A DNA stretch of 64,000 nt from Neobacillus cucumis (lineage in GTDB: Bacteria > Bacillota > Bacilli > Bacillales_B > DSM-18226), in assembly GCF_016107705.1 (NCBI RefSeq), contig NZ_JAEHGC010000008.1, positions 62,001 to 126,000 of the forward strand. Reading direction: 5' to 3'. The position numbers and the translations under genes are program-made. Below, piece by piece: positions 17,941 to 27,716 of this stretch. The notes below the pieces were generated by a model that was not told where the DNA came from, made no database searches, and worked only from the letters and a program-made list of their open reading frames with translations. The first letter of the stretch is position 1. Each line of letters begins with the position of its first letter.

Positions 17941-19053
17941 GTGAAAAACATTACCATTAGCGCCCGCCAATTTGCAATATTTGTAATTTTGTATTCTGTA
18001 GGGACTACCATCTTAGTGATTCCTGGAAGTCTTGCCCATGAAGTAAGACAAGATGCTTGGATTGCTGCAATAATCGGTACAGCTATTAGTTTTTTGATCG
18101 TTGCTCTATATATTGCTGTAGGGAGAATGTTCCCTACGATGACACTAGTTGAAATCGTTGAAACATTACTAGGAAAATGGTTAGGTAAAGCAGTTTCTCT
18201 TACGTTTGTTTTCTTTTCATTTATCAACGCTCAAGACTTATTGTACTATGTTGGAACATTCTTAACGACTCAAATTATACCGGATACACCACATGAAGCA
18301 ATCCATATTCTATTTGCATGCATCCTGATCATGGGCATTCGACTTGGTCTAGAAACACTCGCACGTTCTGCAGAACTGTTCTTTCCTTTATTTGTTTTTT
18401 TATTCCTGTTACTAATAGTTTCCGTATTATTAACTGCTGATTTATGGGAATTTAGAAATATACAACCTATGTTTAAAACGGGAGTAAAACCGATGATCCG
18501 TGCGGTATTTACTTTTACAAGTATTTTCACTTTACCTTTAATTGTATTATTGATGATTTTTCCCATTTCCGTAACTCAAGTAAAGAAAGCTGAAAAAAAC
18601 TTTTTTATAGCAATATTTATAGCAGGAGTATGTTTAATCATCCTGATAACATTAACTATTTTAGTTTTAGGCCCTGAGACTAGTGCCAGACAGTTGTATC
18701 CAAGTTATACTTTAGCTAGAAGAATAAATGTTGGGGGTTTTTTGCAACGGATAGAAGCCATTTTAGCAATTATGTGGCTAATAACAATTTTTTTTAAGAT
18801 GTCGATTTATTTTTACGCAGCGGTCATAGGTTTTGTGCAAACATTGAACTTAAAAGATTATCGGCCATTTACATTACCTTTAGGGATGATTTTGGTTACG
18901 ATCTCCTTTTTTTCACATCCAAATGTTACTCATTCAGCAAAGTTTGACAATGAAATTTGGCCAATATATTCTTTGATGTATGGAATTGTTCTTCCTCTAC
19001 TCTTATTAGCAGTAAATGCAATTAGGAAGTTAACAAATCTGGATACAAAATGA
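17941..19053 (+). CDS. GerB-type germinant receptor permease subunit, second copy
   Basis: A 370-residue, roughly ten-helix GerAB family protein. The N-terminus ISARQFAIFVILYSVG and the HEVRQDAWIAAIIG block are typical. Three in-frame GTG codons lie at 17926, 17929 and 17941. The last is chosen because GGTGGAG at 17929-17935 is then 5-6 bases upstream, and the others have no ribosome site. It follows the D-type gene directly and is transcribed divergently from the C-C-B operon, with 233 bases between. Its stop codon lies inside the stem of the terminator. Confidence 0.9.
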   Translation: MKNITISARQFAIFVILYSVGTTILVIPGSLAHEVRQDAWIAAIIGTAISFLIVALYIAVGRMFPTMTLVEIVETLLGKWLGKAVSLTFVFFSFINAQDLLYYVGTFLTTQIIPDTPHEAIHILFACILIMGIRLGLETLARSAELFFPLFVFLFLLLIVSVLLTADLWEFRNIQPMFKTGVKPMIRAVFTFTSIFTLPLIVLLMIFPISVTQVKKAEKNFFIAIFIAGVCLIILITLTILVLGPETSARQLYPSYTLARRINVGGFLQRIEAILAIMWLITIFFKMSIYFYAAVIGFVQTLNLKDYRPFTLPLGMILVTISFFSHPNVTHSAKFDNEIWPIYSLMYGIVLPLLLLAVNAIRKLTNLDTK

Positions 19054-19094
19054 TAAAGCTACCCTTTGGGAGAAAAGGTAGCTTTATCATTTTA
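19051..19094. terminator. Bidirectional terminator between convergent ger genes
   Basis: TGATAAAGCTACC (19051-19063) and GGTAGCTTTATCA (19077-19089) form a perfect 13-bp stem, with T-rich sequence on both sides when read on either strand. It separates the plus-strand B gene from the minus-strand A gene and includes the TGA stop of the B gene. Confidence 0.92.
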
Positions 19095-19105
19095 TGACCA
19101 TCTAC

Positions 19106-20719
19106 CTAATTTGAGTCAGGTTTAGGTGCAGGGGTATCTTCACGTGTTATATTGGTTTGACTTATTAATTGAGGGCGTTTTGACATTGCCCATCTCGGGA
19201 AGCGGAAAACGGCATCCTTTTGATCGTCTTTAATGAAGGGACCGTACGGTGCCATATAAGGTATCCCAAAAGAACGTAAACTGCACATATGAAGAACCAA
19301 AGCGATCAATCCTACAATGATTCCAAATAAACCAAATGATGCAGCAAGTCCCATGAAAGGAAAGCGTAACATTCTGATTGCAATAGCCAATTCATAATTA
19401 CTAACAATAAAGCTGGATATAGCCGTAATGGCGACAACGATAACCATGGCAGCAGATACAAACCCCGCTTCAACAGCTGCCGAACCAATGACAAGTGTTC
19501 CGACGATGGATACTGCTTGTCCGATCGCTTTCGGCATTCTTAACCCTGCTTCACGTAATATTTCAAAGCTAACCTCCATTGCGAGTGCTTCAATAAAGGC
19601 TGGAAACGGGACACCTTCCCGCTGGGCCGCAAGAGTAATGAGTAATTGTGTTGGCAGCATTTCTTGATGAAAGGTGGTAATAGCAATATAAAAGGAAGGT
19701 GCTAATAATGCGATAAAAAAACCGACATAACGAAGGATCCTAAGAAGTGTAGTAATATCCGCCCGGTTATAATAATCCTCAGGTGACTGTAAAAACTGTG
19801 CGAACATGACTGGAACAGTCATCACAAAAGGTGTGCCATCAACTAGAATGGCAATTCGGCCCTCTAGCAGATCGGCCGCGATGGCATCAGGTCGTTCTGA
19901 ATGGTATATGGTAGGAAAAGGGGACCATTTCGCATCCTGAATTAATTCTTCGATATAGCCTGTCTCTAAAATACTATCGATCTTAATTCGATCAAGGCGT
20001 CTTCGGACTTCCTCGACTATTTTCTCATTTGCAATTCCTTTTATATACATGATGGAAAGGTTTGTTTTTGATACTTTTCCAATTTTCCTGGATTCAATCC
20101 ATAAGTTGTGGTCTCTAATTTTCCGTCGTAATAATGAAGTATTGACCCGTATATTTTCTGTAAACCCTTCTCGAGGTCCTCTGATTGTCGTTTCTGTCGT
20201 GGGTTCCTCAACTGACCGTTCTTTTCCCCCTTTCATTTCGATTGCGAATCCTTGCGTATATCCATTAAATAAAAGAATGACTTTACCATTTAAAAGCGAA
20301 TCCAGCAGATTCGTAAAATCATTTATATCTTGAATGTCTCCGACTGTTAAAACCATTTCTTTTAAATAGGGTAAAAGGTTTCCTTCAGTGAAGAAGTCTG
20401 ATTCTCCATCTGATGTTCGCAAATCAATCATTAGTGATTCCATAATGAAGTTTTGAATGGATTGACTATCAATCAAGCCGTCTGTAAAAACGATGCAAGC
20501 CCGAGTCTTTCCTTCCTTACCTATTCTGATTTCCCTCATAATAATATCGTCACTGTTTCCAAACGATTCTTTAATTCTTCGGATGTTATCCATTAAACTT
20601 GGCTCTAAAGGTTTTTCTTCAGGTTGTTTAGGTTGTATCGTTTGTTCTGTTGCTTTTTTCTGTAAGTCTTTCCACTTGTCCTTAAACGACTTTTTGCTTT
20701 TCATGTTGAAATAATTCAA
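19106..20719 (-). CDS. GerA-type germinant receptor subunit
   Basis: A 537-residue GerA-family protein. It has an N-terminal soluble domain (about 1-290, starting with a Lys/Glu-rich linker), a membrane domain of five or six helices, and a Pro-rich tail. Family blocks are ILVDGTPFVMTVP, EDYYNRADITTLLR, and GVPFPAFIEALAMEVSFEILREA written in two parts across helices 2-3. TTG at 20719 is preferred: GAGGG is 8 bases upstream, while the ATG at 20779 has no ribosome site and the in-frame ATG at 20704 is too far from one. It is transcribed alone and divergently from the B gene at 20915. It is the only A subunit in the cluster. Confidence 0.9.
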   Translation of the reverse strand: MNYFNMKSKKSFKDKWKDLQKKATEQTIQPKQPEEKPLEPSLMDNIRRIKESFGNSDDIIMREIRIGKEGKTRACIVFTDGLIDSQSIQNFIMESLMIDLRTSDGESDFFTEGNLLPYLKEMVLTVGDIQDINDFTNLLDSLLNGKVILLFNGYTQGFAIEMKGGKERSVEEPTTETTIRGPREGFTENIRVNTSLLRRKIRDHNLWIESRKIGKVSKTNLSIMYIKGIANEKIVEEVRRRLDRIKIDSILETGYIEELIQDAKWSPFPTIYHSERPDAIAADLLEGRIAILVDGTPFVMTVPVMFAQFLQSPEDYYNRADITTLLRILRYVGFFIALLAPSFYIAITTFHQEMLPTQLLITLAAQREGVPFPAFIEALAMEVSFEILREAGLRMPKAIGQAVSIVGTLVIGSAAVEAGFVSAAMVIVVAITAISSFIVSNYELAIAIRMLRFPFMGLAASFGLFGIIVGLIALVLHMCSLRSFGIPYMAPYGPFIKDDQKDAVFRFPRWAMSKRPQLISQTNITREDTPAPKPDSN

Positions 20720-20914
20720 GGTTTTTTCCCTCTTATTTCTGCTAAATTTAAGGTTATTATTTCCACTTGAATGAGGCATATTCTAATTAAAAGAGGATAA
20801 TTTGGATTCCACATTTAAAAAAATATGAAGGAATGAAGAGGTTTAATTTACCAGGGAATAGTTGAAAATAATAAATGTTAATTTGTTGCACGAGTAGGGA
20901 AGGATTTTAACCAT

Positions 20915-22030
20915 ATGGAAAATGCGAAGATTGATTCAAAGCAATTGTTTTCTCTCATGTTTTTATTTCAATTAGGAACGGGGATTGTTACAAGAATAGG
21001 GTTGCAAGCGAAACAAGATGCTTGGATTTCAATCTTTCTAGGCATGTTTGGCGCACTAATTCTATTTTTCTTGGTTTACCTACAGATATTCAAACAGTAT
21101 CCTACTCTTCCTTTTACAGGAATTTTAGTAAAAGTATTTAGTAAATATATTGGGATTCCTCTAAGCTTGGTTTATATTAGCTATTTTTTCTTTGTAGCCT
21201 CAGTTAATGCGAGGCATTTAGGGGATACAATGGGGACTTATATTTTATCGGAAACTCCGGTGCCTGTTATTATTTTCATCAGTCTCGCACTGGTTGCTTA
21301 TGCATGCTATTTAGGAATTGAAGTTATAGGGAGAACGGCGGAGATATTATTTGCTGCAATGGTTGTTTTCGGATTAACTGGTAATTTAACCGTGATTGCT
21401 TCCGGTATTATAAAGCTTAAGAACTTGCAGCCCATTTTAGAATACGGCTGGCTGCCAGTCCTAAAGCACTCAGTCCCATTAATGATTTTTTTTCCATTTG
21501 GGGAAGTTTTCCTCTTTCTTATGATTTTCCCTTATTTAAATAAGCCCGATTTGGTGAAAAGAACTGGTTTATTGTCTATTTTGTTAAGTGGTTTAGGTCT
21601 TTCTTGGACCTTTCTCCTGATCATTAGTGTAATAGGTATTGGAGCACAAAATGTTGAGATCCCGCTGCTTAGTGCAGTTGAAAAAATTAATGTTGGTCAT
21701 ATTATTCAGAGGATGGACTCCATTGTGGTCGGGACCTTTGCTGTTGGATTTTTCATTAAAATCATTCTCTATGTTTACGCAGTATTGATTGGGTTAACAG
21801 ATATTTTTAAATTTAAACGATATCAGCCCTTGATCTTTCCAGTAGTTTCCCTCATTTTTCTCTACTCTTTGGTATGGGCAAACAATAAAGTTACTTATCA
21901 GGGCTTTTTTTATAATAAAATGCCCTATTTAGTTGGTTTCCCACTTTTAGTTGGAATGCCTGTCATTGTACTGATTATGATATTAGTTCGTAACTATTTT
22001 GGTACATCACGAGCTAATATACCAAAGTAG
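20915..22030 (+). CDS. GerB-type germinant receptor permease subunit, third copy
   Basis: A 371-residue GerAB family membrane protein with about ten helices. IDSKQLFSLMFLFQLGTGI and the LQAKQDAWISIFLG block mark the family. GGGAAGG lies about 10 bases before the ATG. It is monocistronic and diverges from the A gene, with 195 bases between the two starts. Because A and B subunits work together, this pair may be co-expressed from back-to-back promoters. It is distinct in sequence from the B genes at 13864 and 17941, so the three may recognise different germinants. Confidence 0.9.
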   Translation: MENAKIDSKQLFSLMFLFQLGTGIVTRIGLQAKQDAWISIFLGMFGALILFFLVYLQIFKQYPTLPFTGILVKVFSKYIGIPLSLVYISYFFFVASVNARHLGDTMGTYILSETPVPVIIFISLALVAYACYLGIEVIGRTAEILFAAMVVFGLTGNLTVIASGIIKLKNLQPILEYGWLPVLKHSVPLMIFFPFGEVFLFLMIFPYLNKPDLVKRTGLLSILLSGLGLSWTFLLIISVIGIGAQNVEIPLLSAVEKINVGHIIQRMDSIVVGTFAVGFFIKIILYVYAVLIGLTDIFKFKRYQPLIFPVVSLIFLYSLVWANNKVTYQGFFYNKMPYLVGFPLLVGMPVIVLIMILVRNYFGTSRANIPK

Positions 22031-22123
22031 CATAAATGTAAGTTAAAAAGGATAGATAAATGATGTCGATTAATTTGTTGTAGTTATTGGCGGCTTCAGT
22101 GTTTGGATCTATCTTAACATGAT

Positions 22124-22158
22124 GGCTGATTCCCAAAAACGGGAATCAGCCGTTTTTA
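22124..22158 (+). terminator. Strong intrinsic terminator after the third GerB gene
   Basis: GGCTGATTCCC (22124-22134) pairs perfectly with GGGAATCAGCC (22141-22151) around a 6-base A-rich loop, followed by GTTTTTATT. It lies about 95 bases after the GerB stop. Confidence 0.92.
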
Positions 22159-22185
22159 TTCTTGGAATCTTGGAGTAAGGAACTT

Positions 22186-22326
22186 CTACTCTCCCTGAAT
22201 AGAGTTTAGAAAAGCCTGGATGACATTAGAATCTGGGTCAACAAGAAAAATTGGAAGACAAACAAGGACGAATAATAAAAGGACATTGGAACCGACTACA
22301 ATTTGAACCATTTTTTTTGCGTTCAT
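22186..22326 (-). CDS. Putative 46-residue membrane protein
   Basis: A short open frame on the minus strand with ATG at 22326 and a strong GGGTGGG ribosome site about 7 bases upstream. It encodes 46 residues with one clear transmembrane segment (about residues 8-29, rich in V, L and F), a short cytoplasmic start (MNAKKM) and an acidic extracytoplasmic part with VDPDSN. The codon choice and the good ribosome site support a real gene. I do not recognise it. It lies alone beside the germination cluster, so a spore role is possible but unsupported. Confidence 0.5.
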   Translation of the reverse strand: MNAKKMVQIVVGSNVLLLFVLVCLPIFLVDPDSNVIQAFLNSIQGE

Positions 22327-22725
22327 TTTATTTTCCCACCCTTTTTAAAGTTTTTCCCTCCGTTTTTTTCCAATCTTAATTATTTCCTCTCACCTCCATG
22401 AACTTAAAAAGTAGGCTGTTATTTTCCCTTTCTAGCTAGTACAACTATTGTACTCTATTTTCCTAAACTATAAAATAAAAATTTAGAATTTTTAGATATA
22501 TGGAAGAAAGAAGAATTATTATTTTTTAAAAATTTTAAGTCTTTATTTTTTTATTTTTGATATAATTTTTTTAAGCAATTTTATTAATAAATAGTGCGTT
22601 ATCTATTTATTTAATCTTGTTTTGAATAATATTGTAAAGTGAATTTATTATTGATTTAATATTAAATTTTTGAAGCAATAATTAGTAAAATTAACAAGTA
22701 ACTTGATTATCAGGAGGGGATGAGT
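22327..22725. other. AT-rich intergenic region before the permease
   Basis: Very AT-rich DNA with long T and A tracts from about 22440 to 22690. It includes a purine-rich GGAGGTGAGAGG segment read on the minus strand near 22385-22400. No confident promoter, hairpin or gene is seen. The A/T tracts could give intrinsic bending upstream of the permease. Confidence 0.4.
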
Positions 22726-24114
22726 TTGTCTAAGAAAGAGTTAAAAAGAGGACTAGAGGCAAGACATATTGAAATGATTGCTTTAGGCGGCACCATCGGC
22801 GTTGGCTTATTTATGGGATCAGCGAGTACGATTAAATGGACAGGTCCATCTGTCATGCTGGCTTATGCGATTGCCGGAATCTTTATTTTTTTCATTATGC
22901 GCGCAATGGGTGAAATGCTCTATTCAGAGCCAACCACCGGATCCTTTGCAACTTTTGCCCATAAATATATTCATCCATTAGCTGGTTATATGACAGCATG
23001 GAGTTATTGGTTTCAATGGGTTCTTGTTGGAATGGCAGAAATTACCGCGATAGGAATGTATATGAATTATTGGTTTCCGCATCTTCCTCAATGGCTGCCA
23101 GGAATCATTGCGATGGTCATCTTAGGACTTGCGAATCTAGTTTCAGTTAAGTTTTATGGAGAATTTGAATTTTGGTTTTCTCTTATTAAAGTAGTAACGA
23201 TTGTCCTCATGATTATTGCAGGTCTTGGTTTAATATTTTTTGGATTAGGGAACCATGGACATGCCATAGGGTTATCGAATATTTGGAAACATGGCGGCTT
23301 TTTCACAGGCGGCTTTAAAGGATTCTTCTTTGCATTATCTCTTGTAGTAGCTGCCTACCAGGGAGTGGAACTCATCGGTATCACGGCAGGGGAAGCAAAA
23401 AACCCGACTAAAACCTTAAAAAAGGCAATTAATAATATCATTTGGCGAATTTTAATTTTCTATATCGGTGCAATTTTTATCATTGTTACTGTGTATCCTT
23501 GGAATCAATTAGGGACAATTGGCAGCCCGTTTGTTTCGACCTTTGCTAAGGTAGGAATTACAGCTGCTGCGGGTATTATTAACTTTGTTGTCATCACAGC
23601 AGCTTTATCCGGTTCTAATAGTGGAATTTATAGTGCAGGTCGAATGCTTTATACTTTAGCCATAAACGGCCAAGCGCCAAAAAGTTTTGCTAAAATCTCA
23701 AAAAATGGGGTTCCGGCAAACTGCATTTATGCAACACTGATCGGCTTATTTATTGGGGTAATTTTGAACTATATTGCTCCAAAAGGTCTCTTCCTTTATG
23801 TTTATAGTGCCAGTGTTCTCCCAGGAATGGTGCCTTGGGTTGTCATAATCATTAGTGAGCTTAAATTTAGAAAAGAAAAAGCTGCTGAAATGTCCAGCCA
23901 TTCTTTCAAGATGCCACTTTCTCCAATCAGCAATTATTTGACGATTGTATTTTTACTATTCGTCCTTGTAGGAATGTGGATCAATACTGACACTCGTGTT
24001 TCGTTGATTGTAGGTCTGGTATTCCTTGCGATTGTTGCGGGCAGCTTTTATCTTTTTAAAATGGGTAAACGTGTTCCGTTAGAGGATTCAAATAAAAAGC
24101 AAAATATTGCTTAA
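22726..24114 (+). CDS. APC family amino acid permease
   Basis: A 462-residue, 12-helix amino acid transporter of the AAT group (GabP, AnsP, CycA, YdgF). The N-terminus [20 protein letters not shown] (first helix) and [13 protein letters not shown] are diagnostic. [17 protein letters not shown] follows helix 6. TTG at 22726 is preferred over ATG at 22720, because the ribosome site GGAGG (22713-22717) is 8 bases from the TTG but only 2 bases from the ATG. It is monocistronic with a strong terminator. The substrate cannot be read from the sequence; aromatic or small neutral amino acids are common in this group. Confidence 0.9.
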   Translation: MSKKELKRGLEARHIEMIALGGTIGVGLFMGSASTIKWTGPSVMLAYAIAGIFIFFIMRAMGEMLYSEPTTGSFATFAHKYIHPLAGYMTAWSYWFQWVLVGMAEITAIGMYMNYWFPHLPQWLPGIIAMVILGLANLVSVKFYGEFEFWFSLIKVVTIVLMIIAGLGLIFFGLGNHGHAIGLSNIWKHGGFFTGGFKGFFFALSLVVAAYQGVELIGITAGEAKNPTKTLKKAINNIIWRILIFYIGAIFIIVTVYPWNQLGTIGSPFVSTFAKVGITAAAGIINFVVITAALSGSNSGIYSAGRMLYTLAINGQAPKSFAKISKNGVPANCIYATLIGLFIGVILNYIAPKGLFLYVYSASVLPGMVPWVVIIISELKFRKEKAAEMSSHSFKMPLSPISNYLTIVFLLFVLVGMWINTDTRVSLIVGLVFLAIVAGSFYLFKMGKRVPLEDSNKKQNIA

Positions 24115-24116
24115 TA

Positions 24117-24163
24117 AAAAGGGCTGATGGTGAAGTAATAACAACGCCATCAGCCCTTTTATT
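24117..24163. terminator. Intrinsic terminator after the permease
   Basis: AAAAGGGCTGATGG (24117-24130) pairs perfectly with CCATCAGCCCTTTT (24147-24160). A and T runs on the two sides allow termination in both directions. The rest of the gap to 24434 is AT-rich with no recognised feature. Confidence 0.9.
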
Positions 24164-24434
24164 ATGAGAATCCGACGCTTCCGCATAGGACCAGATGATA
24201 AAAAATATTTTTGGAATGCAACCTATTCATCATAAAGAAAAACATCCATCAGAAAGCTCCTACCGTACCCTCCCCTCACCAGCAAATATCTCATAGACAA
24301 TTTCTTTCGAAGTTTTCACATGCATTTAATAAAAATCAGTCCTTAAAGGTCAAATACATAAATAAAGGAAAGCATAAAATTTTCCAATACAGAGCAAATT
24401 ATAAAGAATTCAACTCATGTCTAGGAGGATTTGG

Positions 24435-26036
24435 ATGAATATCGCGGATATCTTCACGATTATTGGATTTATCGTTTTTGCTGTTATTATTATTGGACTT
24501 TTGATTTTACTTGTCTATTTGTTAGTGTTGGATCGAAATCAAAAGATGCATTCCATTTTAAGGAATTACCCGGTATTAGGAAGAATGCGCTATTTTTTAG
24601 AGAAAGTCGGTCCCGAGTTTCGCCAATATTGGTTTAACAGCGATACAGAGGGAAAGCCATTTTCAAGGGATGAATATGAACATATCGTAAAAAGTGCCAA
24701 GTATAAACGAGATGTTGTCGCCTTTGGATCGAAACGTGATTTTGAGGAAGAAGGGCTTTTTGTCCGAAATGATATGTTTCCAAAATTGGCGGAAGAAGAA
24801 AAAATGGATCGGGAGACAAAGGTTAACACAAAAAGGTATCTATTAGTGAGAGATCCGCTTTTTTCACAACGAAAGGAAAAGTGGGAGGACGAAGAGGCGC
24901 TTGCCTATTTGCTGCACGATGATGATGCGGTAGTGGTAGGTCCCAATTGCAAGCACCCTTTTGTATTAAAGGGATTAATCGGTATGTCTGCGATGAGCTA
25001 TGGTGCCCTTGGGAAAAATGCAGTTACCGCCCTTTCTAAAGGTTTGGCCTTAGCAAAAGGGACCTGGATGAATACAGGTGAAGGCGGTTTATCCCCTTAC
25101 CATTTAGAGGGCGGAGTAGATATAATTATGCAGATTGGCCCGGGTCTTTTTGGAGTACGTGATAAAGATGGGGGCGTGGATTGGGACGAGTTAAAACGCA
25201 AGAGCGAGATTCCGCAGGTAAAAGCATTTGAACTTAAACTTGCCCAAGGAGCGAAAGCGCGGGGTGGTCATATTGACGGAGAAAAGGTAACCCCTGAAAT
25301 TGCCGAAATTCGGAAGGTTGAACCGTATAAATCGGTAGATAGCCCGAACCGTTTCCATCAGTTCAGTGATGTTCCTTCGATGTGTGAGTTTATTGAAAAA
25401 ATCCGCGATACAACAGGAAAGCCAGTCGGAATGAAGATTGTTGTCGGTGGGAATGACAGTGTAGAACAATTAGCAAGATATATGAAAGAAACAGGAAAAG
25501 GCCCGGACTTTATTACGGTTGATGGCGGTGAAGGCGGAACAGGGGCATCCTACCAGGAACTGATTGATAGTGTTGGATTACCACTAAAGTCAGCTCTTCC
25601 CATTTTGGTCTCCACGCTTCATAAATATGGGGTACGCGACCGCGTGAAAATCATCGCATCAGGGAAACTGTTTACCCCTGACCGCATTGCGATTGCTATA
25701 GCCATGGGAGCAGACTTAGTGAATATTGCCCGTGGTTTTATGATAACGGTTGGATGTATTCAGACCTTAAAATGTAATTCCAATACCTGTCCAGTTGGGG
25801 TCACCACAACTGATCCCGACCTGCAAAAGGCACTTGTAATCGATGAAAAGAAATACCGTGTTGTGAACTATCTTGTTACACTACGAAAGGGTTTATTTCG
25901 AGTTGCAGCCGCAGCTGGTATCGACTCACCCGTACATTTTAAGCCAAGACATATTAGTTACAAGGATGAAAAGGGTGTTGTCACTTCTCTTGAGAGTATT
26001 CTAAATGAAATCGAGCAGAATATTGGTGCAAGTTAA
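24435..26036 (+). CDS. yerD: FMN-binding glutamate synthase-like protein (YerD type)
   Basis: A 533-residue membrane-anchored protein with one N-terminal helix (about residues 5-30) followed by the FMN/iron-sulfur barrel domain of glutamate synthase. Visible blocks are MSYGALGKNAVTALSKG, NTGEGGLSPYH, QGAKARGGHIDG and DGGEGGTGASY. CIQTLKCNSNTCPVG gives the C-x5-C-x4-C pattern that binds the 3Fe-4S cluster in glutamate synthase. It has no amidotransferase domain, so it is not a complete GltB, and its reaction is not established. ATG at 24435 is chosen over 24417 because AGGAGG lies 6 bases upstream. It is monocistronic. Confidence 0.88.
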   Translation: MNIADIFTIIGFIVFAVIIIGLLILLVYLLVLDRNQKMHSILRNYPVLGRMRYFLEKVGPEFRQYWFNSDTEGKPFSRDEYEHIVKSAKYKRDVVAFGSKRDFEEEGLFVRNDMFPKLAEEEKMDRETKVNTKRYLLVRDPLFSQRKEKWEDEEALAYLLHDDDAVVVGPNCKHPFVLKGLIGMSAMSYGALGKNAVTALSKGLALAKGTWMNTGEGGLSPYHLEGGVDIIMQIGPGLFGVRDKDGGVDWDELKRKSEIPQVKAFELKLAQGAKARGGHIDGEKVTPEIAEIRKVEPYKSVDSPNRFHQFSDVPSMCEFIEKIRDTTGKPVGMKIVVGGNDSVEQLARYMKETGKGPDFITVDGGEGGTGASYQELIDSVGLPLKSALPILVSTLHKYGVRDRVKIIASGKLFTPDRIAIAIAMGADLVNIARGFMITVGCIQTLKCNSNTCPVGVTTTDPDLQKALVIDEKKYRVVNYLVTLRKGLFRVAAAAGIDSPVHFKPRHISYKDEKGVVTSLESILNEIEQNIGAS

Positions 26037-26044
26037 AATGAGTT

Positions 26045-26087
26045 TTGTCCCCTTAGAAATGAGTTTCTGAGGGGGCAAATTTTTTTA
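26045..26087 (+). terminator. Intrinsic terminator after yerD
   Basis: A 15-bp stem with a few G-U pairs (TTGTCCCCTTAGAAA against TTTCTGAGGGGGCAA, 26045-26059 and 26064-26078) with a GAGT loop side and a run of seven T. Confidence 0.92.
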
Positions 26088-26162
26088 TTAGTTGATTTTG
26101 AGTAAGGTATGTCCCAATATATAATTTGAAAAGTCAAAAAACTAATGAGGAGAAGTGACACG

Positions 26163-27044
26163 ATGAAACTGCTTCAATTTAAGAAAAACGATGAGATTCG
26201 TTTAGGAGTGAAAACAGATTTTGGGATTTTAGATATTAAAGAAGCAGCACAAGCTTTCGAGCAGTCTGTTCCAGTTACCTTTCAAGAGGTAATCTCTCAT
26301 TCTGAGGAAGGGCTGGCTACACTTACAAGTTTAGTAGAACGGGCTGTATCACACAGAAATGATGAATTATTTATTTCAGACGAAGCTGTAATCTACACAC
26401 CGGCTGTCATGAATCCGGAAAAAATCATCTGTGTTGGCTTAAACTATATTAATCATGCCAAAGAATCTAAAATGGAAATTCCGACATCACCGATTTTATT
26501 TAGCAAATTCAACAATACTTTAGCTGCCCACCAAGAGTCTGTTACGATTCCAGACGGTGTTGAAAAAATGGATTATGAGGCAGAGCTGGTTCTTGTAATC
26601 GGCAAAACAGCCAAAAATGTTTCAGAGGAAGAAGCCTTGTCCTATGTCTTTGGTTATACAGTCGGTAACGATGTTTCCGCTAGGGACTGGCAATTTAAAA
26701 CCGGTCAATGGCTTCTTGGGAAAACTCCGGACGGGTTCGCCCCTGTTGGCCCATATATTGTTACAAGTGATGAAATCAATCCCACTCATTTAACGATTGA
26801 ATGCCGCGTGAACGGAGAAGTTCGCCAAAAAGCGAATACAAAGGATATGATTTTTAACTGCGCAACTTTGGTAAGTTATATTTCCCGGCATATGACACTA
26901 AGGCCTGGAGATCTTATTTTTACAGGAACCCCAGATGGTGTCATCCTGGGATATCCAGAGGAAAAACAAAACTGGTTAAAATCTGGTGATGAAATGGTCG
27001 TTTCCATTGAGCTTATAGGAGAACTAAAAAACGTTTTACAATAA
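26163..27044 (+). CDS. Fumarylacetoacetate hydrolase family protein
   Basis: A 293-residue enzyme of the FAH superfamily (acylpyruvases, fumarylpyruvate hydrolases, 2-keto-3-deoxy acid dehydratases). Metal-binding motifs are MDYEAELVLVIGK (the E-x-E set, near residue 135) and GYTVGNDVSARDWQ, with substrate-loop GKTPDGFAPVGP and FTGTPDGVI. ATG at 26163 is preferred over 26145, since GAGGAG (26147-26152) overlaps the earlier start and is 10 bases from the later one. It converges on the GntR gene and is separated from the acid-sugar operon by that gene, so a part in the same pathway is possible. The substrate is not known. Confidence 0.88.
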   Translation: MKLLQFKKNDEIRLGVKTDFGILDIKEAAQAFEQSVPVTFQEVISHSEEGLATLTSLVERAVSHRNDELFISDEAVIYTPAVMNPEKIICVGLNYINHAKESKMEIPTSPILFSKFNNTLAAHQESVTIPDGVEKMDYEAELVLVIGKTAKNVSEEEALSYVFGYTVGNDVSARDWQFKTGQWLLGKTPDGFAPVGPYIVTSDEINPTHLTIECRVNGEVRQKANTKDMIFNCATLVSYISRHMTLRPGDLIFTGTPDGVILGYPEEKQNWLKSGDEMVVSIELIGELKNVLQ

Positions 27045-27045
27045 T

Positions 27046-27091
27046 AAAAAAAGCCTGGTCTCCAAAATTCAATCGGAAACCAGGCTTTTTT
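27046..27091. terminator. Bidirectional terminator between FAH and GntR genes
   Basis: AAAAAAGCCTGGT pairs perfectly with ACCAGGCTTTTTT. It has A and T runs on both sides and serves the convergent genes on either strand. Confidence 0.92.
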
Positions 27092-27095
27092 CATT

Positions 27096-27716
27096 CTATT
27101 GGTCAATTAAGTGCAGACAGAATTCTAAATCCGCCTGTAAATGTTCTTTCATAAGGGTCTCAGCTTTTTGCCCATCACGTTCTTTAATCGCAATATAAAG
27201 TTGTTCATGCTCATCGATTAAATGAGGCCGGTTATAAAATACAACGGTCTTTCTGAAAAGGTAAATAATCGATTGCATTCGGTCAATAATATCAATCATG
27301 ACCGGATTATTGCTGGCCCTGACAATAATTTCATGAAAGCGCGCATTTGCCTCCATGATTTCTTCAACTGTTCCAGTTCTGCCGATTTCAACGCATTCAT
27401 TCAATGCCTGCAGCTCGTTTTCCTTTAAATAAGAAGCTGCGCATTTTGCTGAATACCCTTCCAATAGAATTCGAACTTGGAACATGTTCCGTAAGTCCTT
27501 TTCTGTAGGTTTAACAACCCTCTTATTGACGATAAGTCCTTCCTGCTCCAATTTTCGAATCGACTCTCTGATCGGTGTTCTACTTACGCCGAGTTCTGCG
27601 GCGATTTTCTCTTCTACAATTTTTGTACCGCCATGTATTTCGCCATTTAAAATCTTGTCCCGAATGATTTCATATGATTGATGGTAAGCAGGGCGAGATC
27701 GATCATTTCCAACCAC
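27096..27716 (-). CDS. GntR family regulator, FadR/FCD subfamily
   Basis: A 206-residue repressor-type protein. The N-terminal winged helix-turn-helix shows SYEIIRDKILNGEI and LGVSRTPIRESIRKLEQEGL (residues about 40-60). The C-terminal all-helical FCD domain carries metal/ligand positions in RFHEIIVRASNNPV and the final EHLQADLEF. GTG at 27716 is chosen because GAGGTG lies 6-8 bases upstream; GTG at 27725 is an alternative. It diverges from the GarR-DUF1537-GntP operon, and three TGTATACA-like boxes lie in the shared region. It most likely represses that operon until an acid-sugar intermediate binds, and probably controls itself. Confidence 0.9.
   Translation of the reverse strand: MVGNDRSRPAYHQSYEIIRDKILNGEIHGGTKIVEEKIAAELGVSRTPIRESIRKLEQEGLIVNKRVVKPTEKDLRNMFQVRILLEGYSAKCAASYLKENELQALNECVEIGRTGTVEEIMEANARFHEIIVRASNNPVMIDIIDRMQSIIYLFRKTVVFYNRPHLIDEHEQLYIAIKERDGQKAETLMKEHLQADLEFCLHLIDQ

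Noticed and set aside
24211..24438. 75-residue plus-strand open frame before yerD
   Set aside because: It has no ribosome binding site, an unlikely composition and no family signature. It overlaps the start region of yerD.
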